Part shown: one piece after another, positions 23,532-33,849 of the stretch | Layout of the letters: every line of letters begins with the position of its first letter | How positions within the stretch are numbered: position 1 is the first letter of the stretch | Assembly (NCBI GenBank): GCA_037039685.1 | Contig: JAWNGF010000008.1 | Span: forward strand, 186,001-250,000 | From: Ceratobasidium sp. AG-K | Taxonomy: Eukaryota; Basidiomycota; Agaricomycetes; Cantharellales; Ceratobasidiaceae | Length of the DNA: 64,000 nt | Reading direction: 5' to 3' | Translations under genes and position numbers: made by a program | The notes under the pieces: model-generated | What the model was told of the DNA's origin: nothing | Seen by the model: only the letters and a program-made list of their open reading frames with translations | Databases searched by the model: none

Positions 23532-24257
23532 CTAGACGAAACCCACCGCTTTTTGCCCCTCAACATTCAGCTTGGCCTGGGATATCCTATCCGAGGCGCG
23601 CTCGAACGTTTTTTCCAACCGCGTCTTGTCCCGCACGTAACGGAACCAGCCATATCTTCCTCTTTCCCGCTTCAAAAATTTATTGTGAGTGGCACTGGGG
23701 TATAAGCTGCACAAGCAATCCCAGATCAGCGCAGCAAATAGGTAGCAGTTTGAGTCCATAGCGGTATATCGCGGGTACTGAGTGGAGACAACGTGTGCCA
23801 AAGTGACGAGCTCATAGAGATAAGACGGGCTGCCGAAAGAGAATTGAAGCTGCTCTAGTAGTCTGTAAGGACGCAGTCCGCAATCGGCAAGTAATCGCTC
23901 AGCGTCTCCGTCGCAGGAGACCCTGAACCTATCAAGTGGTTCTCCCCGAATGAAATTTTGAGACCGCACAAACGTATTGATGAATGTAGTGGGAGCTTTG
24001 TTAAAATTACGGTCGAGTACCAGGTAGTTTATTGTGCCCCTGCCGGTTATTCTTTGGGGACTTTTGTGTTCAACTTGGATGAGAATAAACTCGTGTTTTG
24101 CTAACTTGGTCTGCTTGCCATACCAAGCGGACTTCACAATAATAGATTCGAAGGAGCTGGTAAGGCTGTAATTTTCAACGAGTGCGTCGTATAACCGCTG
24201 AGTGGAATAGGTGCGGTAGCCCTGGGTGCCAACAGGCCCTGAGTACTTCGGAGACAT
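23532..24257 (-). CDS. Hypothetical protein, SxWYGK family copy 6
   Basis: Open frame of 241 codons from ATG 24257. Order of conserved parts: 'YRTYSTQRLYDALVENY', 'IVKSAWYGKQTKLAKHEFIL', 'TINYLVLDRNF', 'RGEPLDRFRVSCDGDAERLL', 'YLYELVTLAHVVSTQYPRY', 'NCYLFAALIWDCLCSLYPSA' and 'RERGRYGWFRYV'. The last residues overlap a possible GTGGGT donor at about the 'QKA|VGFV' position, aligned with real donors in copies 2 and 4, so a small second exon may exist downstream. It sits about 380 nt from copy 5. Both the His (HEF) and the Cys (NCYLF) are present. Function is unknown. Confidence 0.6.
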   Translation of the reverse strand: MSPKYSGPVGTQGYRTYSTQRLYDALVENYSLTSSFESIIVKSAWYGKQTKLAKHEFILIQVEHKSPQRITGRGTINYLVLDRNFNKAPTTFINTFVRSQNFIRGEPLDRFRVSCDGDAERLLADCGLRPYRLLEQLQFSFGSPSYLYELVTLAHVVSTQYPRYTAMDSNCYLFAALIWDCLCSLYPSATHNKFLKRERGRYGWFRYVRDKTRLEKTFERASDRISQAKLNVEGQKAVGFV

Positions 24258-25721
24258 ACTAGTTTCGAACTAGAATGAATCGGCTCACATACGCACTTCA
24301 TAGGGACGTTCCCCGGTTATTCGATCAGCTAAGGAACGCCCACGGGGGAGGGAATGGCACATACAATTGGTACAGGGGTGCGTCACGCTAAGGCGGAGGT
24401 GCAAGTGTACCAAGCATTGGTCTTAACAACGCCTACCGACGGTTATGTGCTGGGGTCCCTAGCATTGGATGATACGTGTCGCAGAATCATCAGGATCGTA
24501 ACAGTGCAAGGGAAAGTAACGCCCATTTTACATCTACCTACTTCATGGGTTGATTGGGGATTATATGATATAGAATTGGCCCATCACCGTCCCGTCCTTA
24601 GCTAATTATAGCTGGTTAGAGTCGCTTCTTTATACCAGTGCTTTTTTCAATAACTGGGTTTCACGGAAGCTGGCGGTCACCTGAGCCCCTACGCCAAGCC
24701 AAAGTATGTACAGGATTGAGAGGACAGCACCATCGATGGTACCACTAATCATTTGGAGCATTCCGTGCTATATCAGTGATGTTCATTACAAATCGTTAGT
24801 TGCAGGGTAGTTCATGAGATATAATGGTCGCACTTCCATGTTTATCAAGTTAGCGCTCCCTTTTAAGTTCCTGTGAGGAGAGGTTCATAGGGCGTTTCAA
24901 GAAGCCAAATCGTATTGCCAGCTGCTTCGACTATTCGGCAATGTTTGATAGAGGATACCAATCACTAGCCATCCCCTAGCATCTCGACTCAGCTAATATG
25001 TCGTGCAGTACGCCCCAGAGCTATCAACGAGAACCCCTAGTAAGGCCTCTGCGAGTTGGATCATCCCGGAGACCCCAGTCGCGAGTAAAGGAGCGCATAC
25101 ACTCGGGCTCGCGGTCACTACAGTCGCTCGGAATTGGCTTTTAGCTTCATGTAGAGCGCATAGGTGTACGTAGCGCCAAGGCGCCCTAGAATAGGGCATG
25201 TAACACTGTGTAGAAGAAGACGACCCCGACCATTGAAAAACGCAACCTTTATCATTCAGAGAAACGAACATCTCACACGCCGTAAACTTGAGTCTACATA
25301 CACTTCTCGCCCGATACCCCTGAACCGTCATAGATTCCAAATTTCACCGATTTCAATTGATGCATTTACGACATATTCGCCAGAACGCAAGCGCCCTCGG
25401 AAAAGTTCGATTGGCTAATCTTGAGAAGGCAATTTGACGAGGTATATACCATTCGCATGCCATTCGCCTGCTCGAGATCTTGGGAACATGTATTGGTGAG
25501 AGGATGGGATCCGCACATGAACCCTAGCTTCCGAGTTACTCTACACGAAGGCGTGGATTCGTTACCATTCGTTACAACTCACTCGCAGACATTATAATTC
25601 GTACCGTTCCTCGTTATTCACGTATCTCTTCTATGGACCGACTACTACATTCTTGGGGTCCCGAAAAGTATGGGGACTGGGACTGGGACTGGAAGAGAGG
25701 GGAGCAGATGACGGGTTTCCC
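24258..25721. other. No confident gene
   Basis: About 1.4 kb between SxWYGK copies 6 and 7. Several short open frames exist on both strands but none has a recognisable motif or an internal paralogue. Confidence 0.4.
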
Positions 25722-26456
25722 TTAGCCATTGGCGCGCGGTCGGGCGGCGTTGGGTGGTGAAATCCTCTCCAAAGCTTGTCGGACCGTCTCCTCCACCTTT
25801 GATTTCGCTGGTCTATAACAGAACCAGCCATATTTCCCTCTTTCTCCCTTCAAGAACTTGTCGAGGGTGGCGGTGGGGGATAATGTGTGCAAGCTATCCC
25901 AGATTAGTCCAGCGAACACGTAGCAATCCCAATAAATGGCGCGGCACTTGGGATGCTGGGCAGAGACGCTGTATGCCACACTGACTAGCTGGTGTAAGTG
26001 CAGCGGCTCGTTGGGAGGGAACTGAAGATGCTCCAGTATCCTGTGAGGAGAGAGATGACAGTCATCCAACAGCCGCCTTACGTTCCCATCGTACGAGACC
26101 CTAAACTGGTCAATTGCGCGCCCCCCAAAGACCAGCGCCCGTACAACTGCTTTCATATCCAGTTTGTTGAGAGAATCGCGGTCGAGGACCAGGTAATTTA
26201 TTGTCCCATTACCGTCCGATTTCTCGTGGCCCCGGTGTTCGACTTGAAAGAGAATGAACTCGTGTTTAGCCGACTTGGTCAGTTTGCCAAACCAAGCGGA
26301 TTTTACGATAGTTGATCCAAGAGGATTTAGAGCGCTATGATGTCCAACCAACTCGGTGAAAAGCACCCCTGTTGAGTAGGTGTAGTAGCTTGAATCCCTG
26401 CCGGTTCTCGACGGTACGCTGTGGTCTTCCAGCAGCGCTGATTGGGAGGAAGACAT
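25722..26456 (-). CDS. Hypothetical protein, SxWYGK family copy 7
   Basis: Open frame of 244 codons from ATG 26456, which has a good context. Motifs: 'YYTYSTGVLFTELVGHHS', 'IVKSAWFGKLTKSAKHEFIL' (Trp-Phe instead of Trp-Tyr), 'TINYLVLDRDSLNKL', 'GGRAIDQFRVSYDGNVRRLL', 'CHLSPHRILEHLQFPPNEPL' and 'DCYVFAGLIWDSLHTLSPTA'. It ends in a Pro/Arg-rich tail ('PPNAARPRANG') unlike its paralogues. The frame is intact, so with copies 1, 3 and 6 it is one of the best candidates for a working family member. Function is unknown. Confidence 0.6.
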   Translation of the reverse strand: MSSSQSALLEDHSVPSRTGRDSSYYTYSTGVLFTELVGHHSALNPLGSTIVKSAWFGKLTKSAKHEFILFQVEHRGHEKSDGNGTINYLVLDRDSLNKLDMKAVVRALVFGGRAIDQFRVSYDGNVRRLLDDCHLSPHRILEHLQFPPNEPLHLHQLVSVAYSVSAQHPKCRAIYWDCYVFAGLIWDSLHTLSPTATLDKFLKGERGKYGWFCYRPAKSKVEETVRQALERISPPNAARPRANG

Positions 26457-27560
26457 ACGGTTTCCGAGACTGAAAAAATCTTAGCATTGTAGGCGCTAGG
26501 CAATATCGACATTCAGATGCCTCACCGAACTGTAAACAGTCTGAAGGAGAATAAGGATACGTGTGACCGTTCTGCGCAACAGAAGTAGAGGCAGGTGTCC
26601 TCCAATACAGCGCCGCCCGCAACGGGTCGAGGTGGAGGAAGTCTTCGTTACAAAATCACACATATAAATACGGTGGCATCGCGAGGGTTAGAAGGAACGA
26701 CCTGCAATAGGAACCTCTACCCTTATTAGTCCAGTTGTGGAAGTTGGCGATTGAAGCATTGCGCTCGGTATGCTAAAGCTATCCTTTATTAGAATTTGTT
26801 CAATATGGAATTCTACGAAGAAGGAAGTAACAAAGGAAAGGACATTCGGAAGGATAAACAAAGGAGCGGACGCCACAAACAAAGGTAATGGCACAGAACA
26901 AACACCCCCAGCAATCTAGCTCGCTTCAAAAGGTCCTAATAAGATGATAGATGTACGTGCAACCTCCCTGCGGAAGTGTCCAAATGTAACGGACAAATGG
27001 GTGTGCAAGCCGATCGCAACGTGGCAGTGAGACCACTCTTGGGAGGGCAACCCCTAGTTCGAGCCAGATGGCGCACACCCGATCGCCATCCGCGGAATAA
27101 CATCTAGGAAGGAGGTGAGAAATGAGGTCCAGGAAAGGCCAGCCATGACTCACACCTGTCTCCCGGGATAACAAGAGAGTGGCTCCGGATTAGCAGTGGC
27201 ACTTTTCATGTGATAATGGCCTGTGGTAGATGCGCCCAGCGATTCTTTTCCCGACGGGGTCGCATATACATAGCTCAATGGCATCAACCTTGGTAATACC
27301 GTGATTTGAGTTGACGATTGAGGGACAATGTCGCTTTAACCTTAATCTGCGAGTCAATCCTAATCCATAGGGTCAGGCGTAAAATACTCACAGGAACAAT
27401 TACTATAATCCCCCTGGGAACTTGGGGGTAGATTGAGCGTAACAGAGAATAATAATGGCATTATAAGGTATCTGATGCGTTTGTCGTTGATGGAGCGTGA
27501 ATTTCGTTTCTGAGTGCGAGATTGGCCGGGCGTGGTGTACTGAGATGGATATTCCAACTC
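26457..27560. other. No confident gene
   Basis: About 1.1 kb with no recognisable coding, RNA or repeat signal. Confidence 0.4.
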
Positions 27561-27566
27561 GGCGTT

Positions 27567-28811
27567 TCAAGGAGATGTAGGGACCGGAGGTGCTGGCGTT
27601 TGGGACGTCGCCCTCGACTGTGGGCCCTGCGTTCGTACAACGGGGCCTAGCTCCCCAGCACGTGACGCCTTTCTCGATCGCGTTTCCCGCCGCGATGGCT
27701 GCCTTGATAATGGCGTGCCTTCTTGGACTGTCGTTCCCGACCCCTGTTGACGCTGAGGCTCCAGGACCGCTGGGCTAATATCCCCCAATGCATAGGTCTC
27801 AGTTTGAGCTGGTTGCCGAGATCGTGCCGGTACTTCTGGTTGCCCGGCCGTTTGGATCAGCGGTGGTGGTATGCCTTCCGATCTCTCAGTAGGGAGTGGA
27901 CCACCTGGGCCGCTCTCACCAGGGCCATCAAAGACAACCCGTCCATTCTACCAACCACAGTCAGTTATCCGAATGAGACACGGGAGAACTATAGTCAGTA
28001 ACTCACACGACAAGGAATACAACCTCCCCTTAATCTTTCCGCTTCTTGTAGTTCCTCTTGAATCTGTGTCTGCTCCAATGCTTCCAATGCCATCGAACGG
28101 TGGTGACGGGGTTGAGTTACGACGACACCTAAACAAGGAGACTTCTTGACTTGAGTTAGGTGTGCATTCGTTGGCATCGATGTTCGTCGTAACGACCTTG
28201 AGCACGCGTCTCCCCTGTTGTCATTGCGCGAATTTCTGTGCTCCTTCATAATGCCTGATGGACCTTCGCTACGGCTCTCTGTATCGGCACGAGTGCAAGT
28301 CGAAGATGGACCACTAAAGCACCGGGCCTAGTAACTCATTCCCAGATCAGCAAAGTGTAATTCAAGGAAGAAAAGGAAATATGGAAAAGCTCACAAGCCA
28401 CGATGGCGATAAACAGGAGCTGCTCAGCACTCGAACCACGTGCGTCTCCATTAGCAACGAGAAAGATTTTCCTCCTCGTTCGATACGTTTGACCAAGTTA
28501 AGAGAGCTATCCGAGGACAGGGACGAGCCCCTTCCATTGGGGCCTGGGGGGCTCTGGGAGGCATTGGAACACCTGGTCTCCAGCGACATGCTTCTGGCCT
28601 GACGGCTGGTTGGAGCGATACGGGAAGGAAGGCGTAGATTATTGAACCTTGGAGACTGTGGGTCGCGGGGTAAGGTGTTCACGGTACTGAAGGGTCGGTC
28701 GTCGTGAAGTGAACTCCTCACACAAACCCCCATTTGCCGGCCCACGATCCCCTTATATGGGCAAAGCACTAGTCCTAATACGTACGACAAAACATGGGCA
28801 CGTGATGTCAC
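27567..28811 (-). CDS. Ser/Pro-rich protein of unknown function, copy E
   Basis: Third member of the family at 3018-4017, recognised by gene architecture. A 5' exon (within 28811-28385) ends 'EQLLFIAIVAC' at a GTGAGC donor, corresponding to 'EEMARLAIMC' in copy A. A middle exon holds 'MALEALEQTQIQEELQEAER' and 'RLRGGCIPC' (about 28110-28015). A 3' Ser/Arg/Gln/Pro-rich exon ends at 27567 ('RQPSRRETRSRKASRAGELG'). The middle exon carries an insertion relative to copies A and D and its frame around 28100-28200 is uncertain. Exon edges are therefore approximate and functionality is open. Confidence 0.4.
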
Positions 28812-31657
28812 TGACCGATTTCACGCCAATCTGTGGGGAAAATTCGGGTTAGTGGTAATCTTGGAGCTACAGTGAAATAGAAGCGGTCACCCCCTACGGC
28901 CCCGTAGTCGAGTATCATCCACCTTAGTGATCATGAACTCCAGCAAAAACATTTTTATTTGGCCCATAGCTAGCTTTTCGCTCGATGGCTTATCTATATA
29001 CGGCGGGTATTTGGAATTTCTTTCTGGGAATTAGGTTCACGGCACGTGCGCACGTTTCGCTGGCCCGTTGGGGCATGCAAATTGCTAACCCTCTGGTACA
29101 TCTAGGGTCCAGATACCTGCCCATTCGAGCTCACATTTGGAGGGGCAGCTTGTGTCATTCTGGATAGCAAGACGCCCAGGGAGCAACCGGAATGATATTT
29201 AGTTGTGCGTGAGAGGCGTACAAGCGTTAGAAGTGAGGGGAAAGGTGTACCGGAGATGCCACCAAATGGCAATAGGTCTTGGGATGATCATAGGATGAAC
29301 GCTGGGGTGTTGGTCCCGTAAGCATTTGTAGAAGAAGGAGAGTGGCTGTGGCCATGACCGCGGTTCGATGATCGATCGAGGGTCCGTTCCTGGGCTCCAG
29401 GGATCGGCGTCGGCACAGAGGCACAGAGTTCCGGTCCGGACATCCGCACTAATTCCTAAAATAACGGTTCGGAATGACGAGTCTGTTTGCTCTTTGGGGT
29501 CAATATGATGCTAGAACTTGAAGCGAGGCGGTGGTAGCAGCATACATTGGCAGCCTTCCCCCTCGTTTGATACTCGTTTGATACCCCAAATCTACCTGAG
29601 TTGAACACATTGGAGGGGGGGGGGGGTTCGAGTTGAATGAGTGGCGGTTGGGTAGGCGCGACAGAGTGGGGGTATGTAACAATGACCCCGAGAGTAATGG
29701 CTCGTGGGCCTTCTTTGCGGTCTCCTCCCTTTCGTTCACGAGTTGGCAGACCTGGAGGGATAGCCTCATATTCAGTGATGGCGTCGTTGATTGATAAAAC
29801 GAAGACCCACCAGTCAATCCTCAAATGCGCGTGTTCTCTTGCTTCAACCCACCTCGTCATCCGGGACGACTGTACCGCCCCGCTTGGCGTGAAACAGAAC
29901 GACTTTCGAGATACTGCATAAGCCCGAACGTAGGACTGAGAACACCCGGTTCCTTTCGACATCCTTCGTGCCCCTCCAATGCGAATGCCGCTTTAGGCAC
30001 AAGTAATTCGAGGGGTAGAGAACTCGCCTCGTTAACGGCGATTGTATGGCTAAGTAGGTTCCGAATAGGGAAGGGTAGCGATGGTTGGTGAATTTATGTA
30101 GCGGAAGGGTCGGGTGCAGCGGATTGTGGATTTAGGTTTCAGGGGAGCAGTAGACATAGAAATGTTGTATCTTGGCACGTTGGCGACGAACATGAGGATT
30201 GAGGCACTTTCTCGCTTCATCGGTCTGCACATGAATTGCCATCCTTCGGAAATTAGATCGCAGTTGCAGGACTGGCATTCTTCGGTTTACGGGTCGCGCT
30301 TCGAAGGACACTAAGGATTCCCGGGACCTAGCAGAGGGGTTTTGCACCTGGTTTGATTCTCTAGCATAGGCAAAACATAACAAGGCAGTTTGTTTATGCT
30401 ATCAATCTGGCCTCATAATTAGCAACAACGGCATATGAAGCGCCAAGTTAGGGAAAACTCACCAACCAATTCCCCAGCAGAAAGACTTCGTTCAACCTCC
30501 CTGCTTTGTGATGACGCACCGAGGAGGGATGCCTGATCGACCCAGGTACAACAGTTAGGACGATATAATAGCACCCATCCAACCTCGGGCGGTAGATCCA
30601 GAATCGAGAGTTGGAGGGAGAGTTCAGCGCGCCCCTATCGAGATGGCAGAGGGAATACAATCGTGCCCGGCGAGTTGGTATATCACTAGTGTACCTTGGC
30701 TACGTTAGGCGACAGTCGCCGCATTAATAATCCCTGCTGCTCTTTTTTCATCGAAAAATTCGCGTCGGTCTGACCGCCCATCCTAGTCAGCTTGCACGAC
30801 TCCGCTTTTGGCATCGTTGACAAGATTAGGTGCCCTACGGAGTTTTGAAGGGTGGGATCTGAGCTATTGGATGCGAGGAGGTTGGGATGCATGCCCTCGT
30901 CTCTGGCGTTGGACAATCGATGGTCACCTAGGGTAGAGCGAGCGTACGATCTGGATACGGGCAGAACCGAAGCCGATTTTGGAGGCATAGCGGGCAACAA
31001 AAACGAAGAGCAGCGAGGAAGGGCTAGTATTATCTAATAGCATTCGATTGCACCTACTGTGCCGGAGAGGTGGGAGGAGGGCAGGTGATTGGGGATTCTG
31101 GTGGGCAGCGCATCTAGCTTGGCTGTTTCGAAGGACAAAGTCTTGCTTTGTGTGCCATTAGCTTGGATTGTGTACAGTTATTCACTGGCTCACCTGGTAA
31201 TTCATTTTAGCGCAAGTGGGTCGGACAATGGGTTATGGGCAGGAAACGACATGACGCGCGTGCGAAATGGATTGCAGTCATGGGCGTGGCTGGAAGGCCC
31301 GGTGGTCGTCTTTGTGAACGATGGCGAAGGACGAACGGGGGCGTTGGCAAGAGGTCTAATTGGTGGCAGGGGACCGAACGAACATATCGGCTGAGGCTCG
31401 AAAATTACACCCCTAGCGGAGCGCCACACACGTCAGCATTACCCAGAAACATGGGTACGGTCACTATATACTAAATAAAATTTCTAATAATACGCCACAG
31501 ATTAAACGGGATAGCTCATAATATCATTGAGGGCATGGTAGGACTAATATCGTGTGAATAATACATCATAAATGCTAGTATCATGTGGCTTGCGTTGAAT
31601 CCAATGTGTTATTGCAGCGAGCGCGTAGTCCTGGATCTCACCACATTACTACACAGA
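28812..31657. other. No confident gene; one long minus-strand frame at 29456-29962
   Basis: Up to the assembly gap I see no recognisable domain. The minus-strand frame 29962-29456 (168 codons, 'WVEAREHAHLRIDWWVFVLS' followed by a Pro-rich part) is the best candidate for a small hypothetical gene. It has no paralogue here and includes a G-run translated as 'PPPP'. An imperfect poly-G tract lies at about 29611-29626. Confidence 0.3.
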
Positions 31658-31757
31658 NNNNNNNNNNNNNNNNNNNNNNNNNNNNNNNNNNNNNNNNNNN
31701 NNNNNNNNNNNNNNNNNNNNNNNNNNNNNNNNNNNNNNNNNNNNNNNNNNNNNNNNN
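31658..31757. other. Assembly gap, 100 N
   Basis: Exactly 100 undetermined bases, the size conventionally used for a scaffold gap of unknown length. Flanking sequences should not be assumed to be neighbours. Confidence 0.95.
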
Positions 31758-32111
31758 TCTCGTGGTGCACGCGCTGACTGGGCAGCAAAGGGCGAAGGTC
31801 ACTGTTCGATCTTTTCTACCAGCATGGAGAAACTTGAGGAAGCGTTTGAAGTCTTACGATACTCCTTCCGTTGGACCAAGACAAGTGGGACAAATGTCGT
31901 CGAGGACCTGTTGCCAGCTATCGACCATTACAATGCGACTAAGAAGTACCAGGGACTGCCGACCCTAACAGTGCGAGAGAAATTTGTCCAGATCCTGCAA
32001 ACTCTGGGTGAGAGGGATCGCTCTTTTGTCGTCCAGCAGGCTCGCGAGTATGTCTCCAAACACTGGCTATGGCTTGCCCTACGGCCGTGCGAAAAAGCAT
32101 CTGCTGGGTAA
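31758..32111 (+). CDS. 3' fragment of an unidentified gene at the gap edge
   Basis: Immediately after the gap a plus-strand frame reads 'MEKLEEAFEVLRYSFRWTKT', 'NVVEDLLPAIDHYNATKKYQ', 'TVREKFVQILQTLGERDRSF' and 'QQAREYVSKHWLWL', ending at TAA 32109. The amphipathic, charged composition looks coding and helical. The ATG at 31824 is internal to a frame that runs back into the gap, so the gene may begin there or be truncated. I do not recognise the family. It could be a 5' part of the SNF2-like gene downstream, but 1.7 kb without clear exons separates them. Confidence 0.4.
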   Translation, partial: SRGARADWAAKGEGHCSIFSTSMEKLEEAFEVLRYSFRWTKTSGTNVVEDLLPAIDHYNATKKYQGLPTLTVREKFVQILQTLGERDRSFVVQQAREYVSKHWLWLALRPCEKASAG

Positions 32112-33849
32112 CAGGAAAAGCTGGTTACCCCAAAGATTCAAAGCAGCGCGGACAGCACCAGGGGAGGACCGTGGATAGTGCTAAACCCGGTAGGCACCTT
32201 CAGATGAGCCTCGCTTTTCACACTGTGTTTTGTATTACTTGTATTATTGGGGCCTCTCGACATTTTCACACGCATGTCTAATGCCTTATCCTTCCCGTAA
32301 ATTTAACGTATCGTGTTTCCCTTACCTCTGGAGAATATGGTTTACTTTGAGCTCTGTCATATCTCACCAACTCTCATAAGCCTGGGGGGGCTGCATGAGT
32401 CTTGATCTCCTCCTCATGTGATCAGATATTCCGAGAGCTCACCAGCGCACCAAGCAGTAACCGCTTGGCACTTTCCTCGCTGCGCCCAACCAGCCATTAA
32501 TCTTGGGGGCCCGATACTAATTTATGCACGCAACCCAGAAGGCTCCATGGGGTAGGGTTCCAGCTTTGAATCCCTGACTACTCCCTACCTCATTTACTTA
32601 TGATTGAAACAATTTCACAGCAACCTATACACCATTCCACAAGTCCCAGGACAAATAGCATGCATGCGCAGCATATTACCAGAGGGCTCAATAACGCTGC
32701 ATGATGTCTCTTCTCGCTGACATCATGCGCCAACAAAGCCAAGGTGCAGGCAGCAACCCAGGTAACAGCTAAATCGTGTCTGATTTCTGACTATCTCTCG
32801 GTTAATTACGGTGAGATATGCAAGGCGGCCTCCAAAGATGAAACGCAGATGGACGAATCAAGCCTTGGCAAATGCGCGCCCACAGTAGGAAGCGAAATAG
32901 TTTCATTGCGAGCTGATAGCGGTTGGACTGTTTTGTTCCTCATGCGGTTGCTCTCTCCCGTTGCCTACGGCTATTTCCGCACCCGCGCTCCGCTATATCA
33001 CTCGCCTAACTACAAGAGATATAGTACTAGTACGAACTCCAGGATCTATGGGAAGACCCTCTGCCTTGTGGGCCTCAGGGAAAATTATATCACACTTCTC
33101 AGCATGCAATGACGGGACTTAGAGCACGCGGACAATGCTGGAAGTCTAAAGGATGCACGCCGGAATTCAACACATGCAGGTTAATTGAAGGGAGTGGCAA
33201 AACAACTCCGATCACGGCAGACCGGCGGCCGCAATTGTTTTCCCGGACTGCCCCTTTCGGTTAAGTAGCGGAAAAGCGCCACTGCGGCGGCGAATTTAAG
33301 GTAAGGGGATTTTGACGGTGTCCGGGGTCACCAAATCAACTGCCTATTCAGCACAATGGAAGCGCACCCAGAACCCAGACAACGGTTTTCTGATTGAACA
33401 TTGAGAACTTCCTTTATCGAAAAATTCAAGATGTCAAATCCCCAGTAACCCCGCAGTGACAGAAAGAAGAAACGGACATGAAAGGCTGTCACAACCATGA
33501 CCGATAATTGAACTCATCCCAGGTTCTTGAGTTTCTCTATTCATCGGCGCGGAACACGGCTTTGAGAAATACACGAAGCAGGAACAAGCGTATGAAGCCT
33601 GCCATTCCCTCTTTGGAGGCCAATTCAACACTGAACCTCCGTTAGCATCGGGATGCTCCAGCAGTGAACACTACAAGTCGCATTGTTCGGAAGGCCGTTC
33701 AACCAAAGAGATTAGCAGGTACTCCCCTTATAACCGGGGTCATTCCGCCACGTAGAAACAAGGAGGATCTTATTCCTATATTTCACCCTGAATAGTATCG
33801 AGACAGTACTTACCATCTGGTCGGTGAGCTTTGCTCATGTACAAATTGA
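32112..33849. other. No confident gene
   Basis: About 1.7 kb, including an open plus-strand frame at 32744-33112 (122 codons) without recognisable motifs. Missing 5' exons of the SNF2-like gene could lie here but I cannot define them. Confidence 0.35.

Noticed and set aside
29456..29962. Minus-strand 168-codon frame as a confident gene
   Set aside because: No motif, no paralogue, and it crosses a poly-G/C tract; kept only as a weak candidate.
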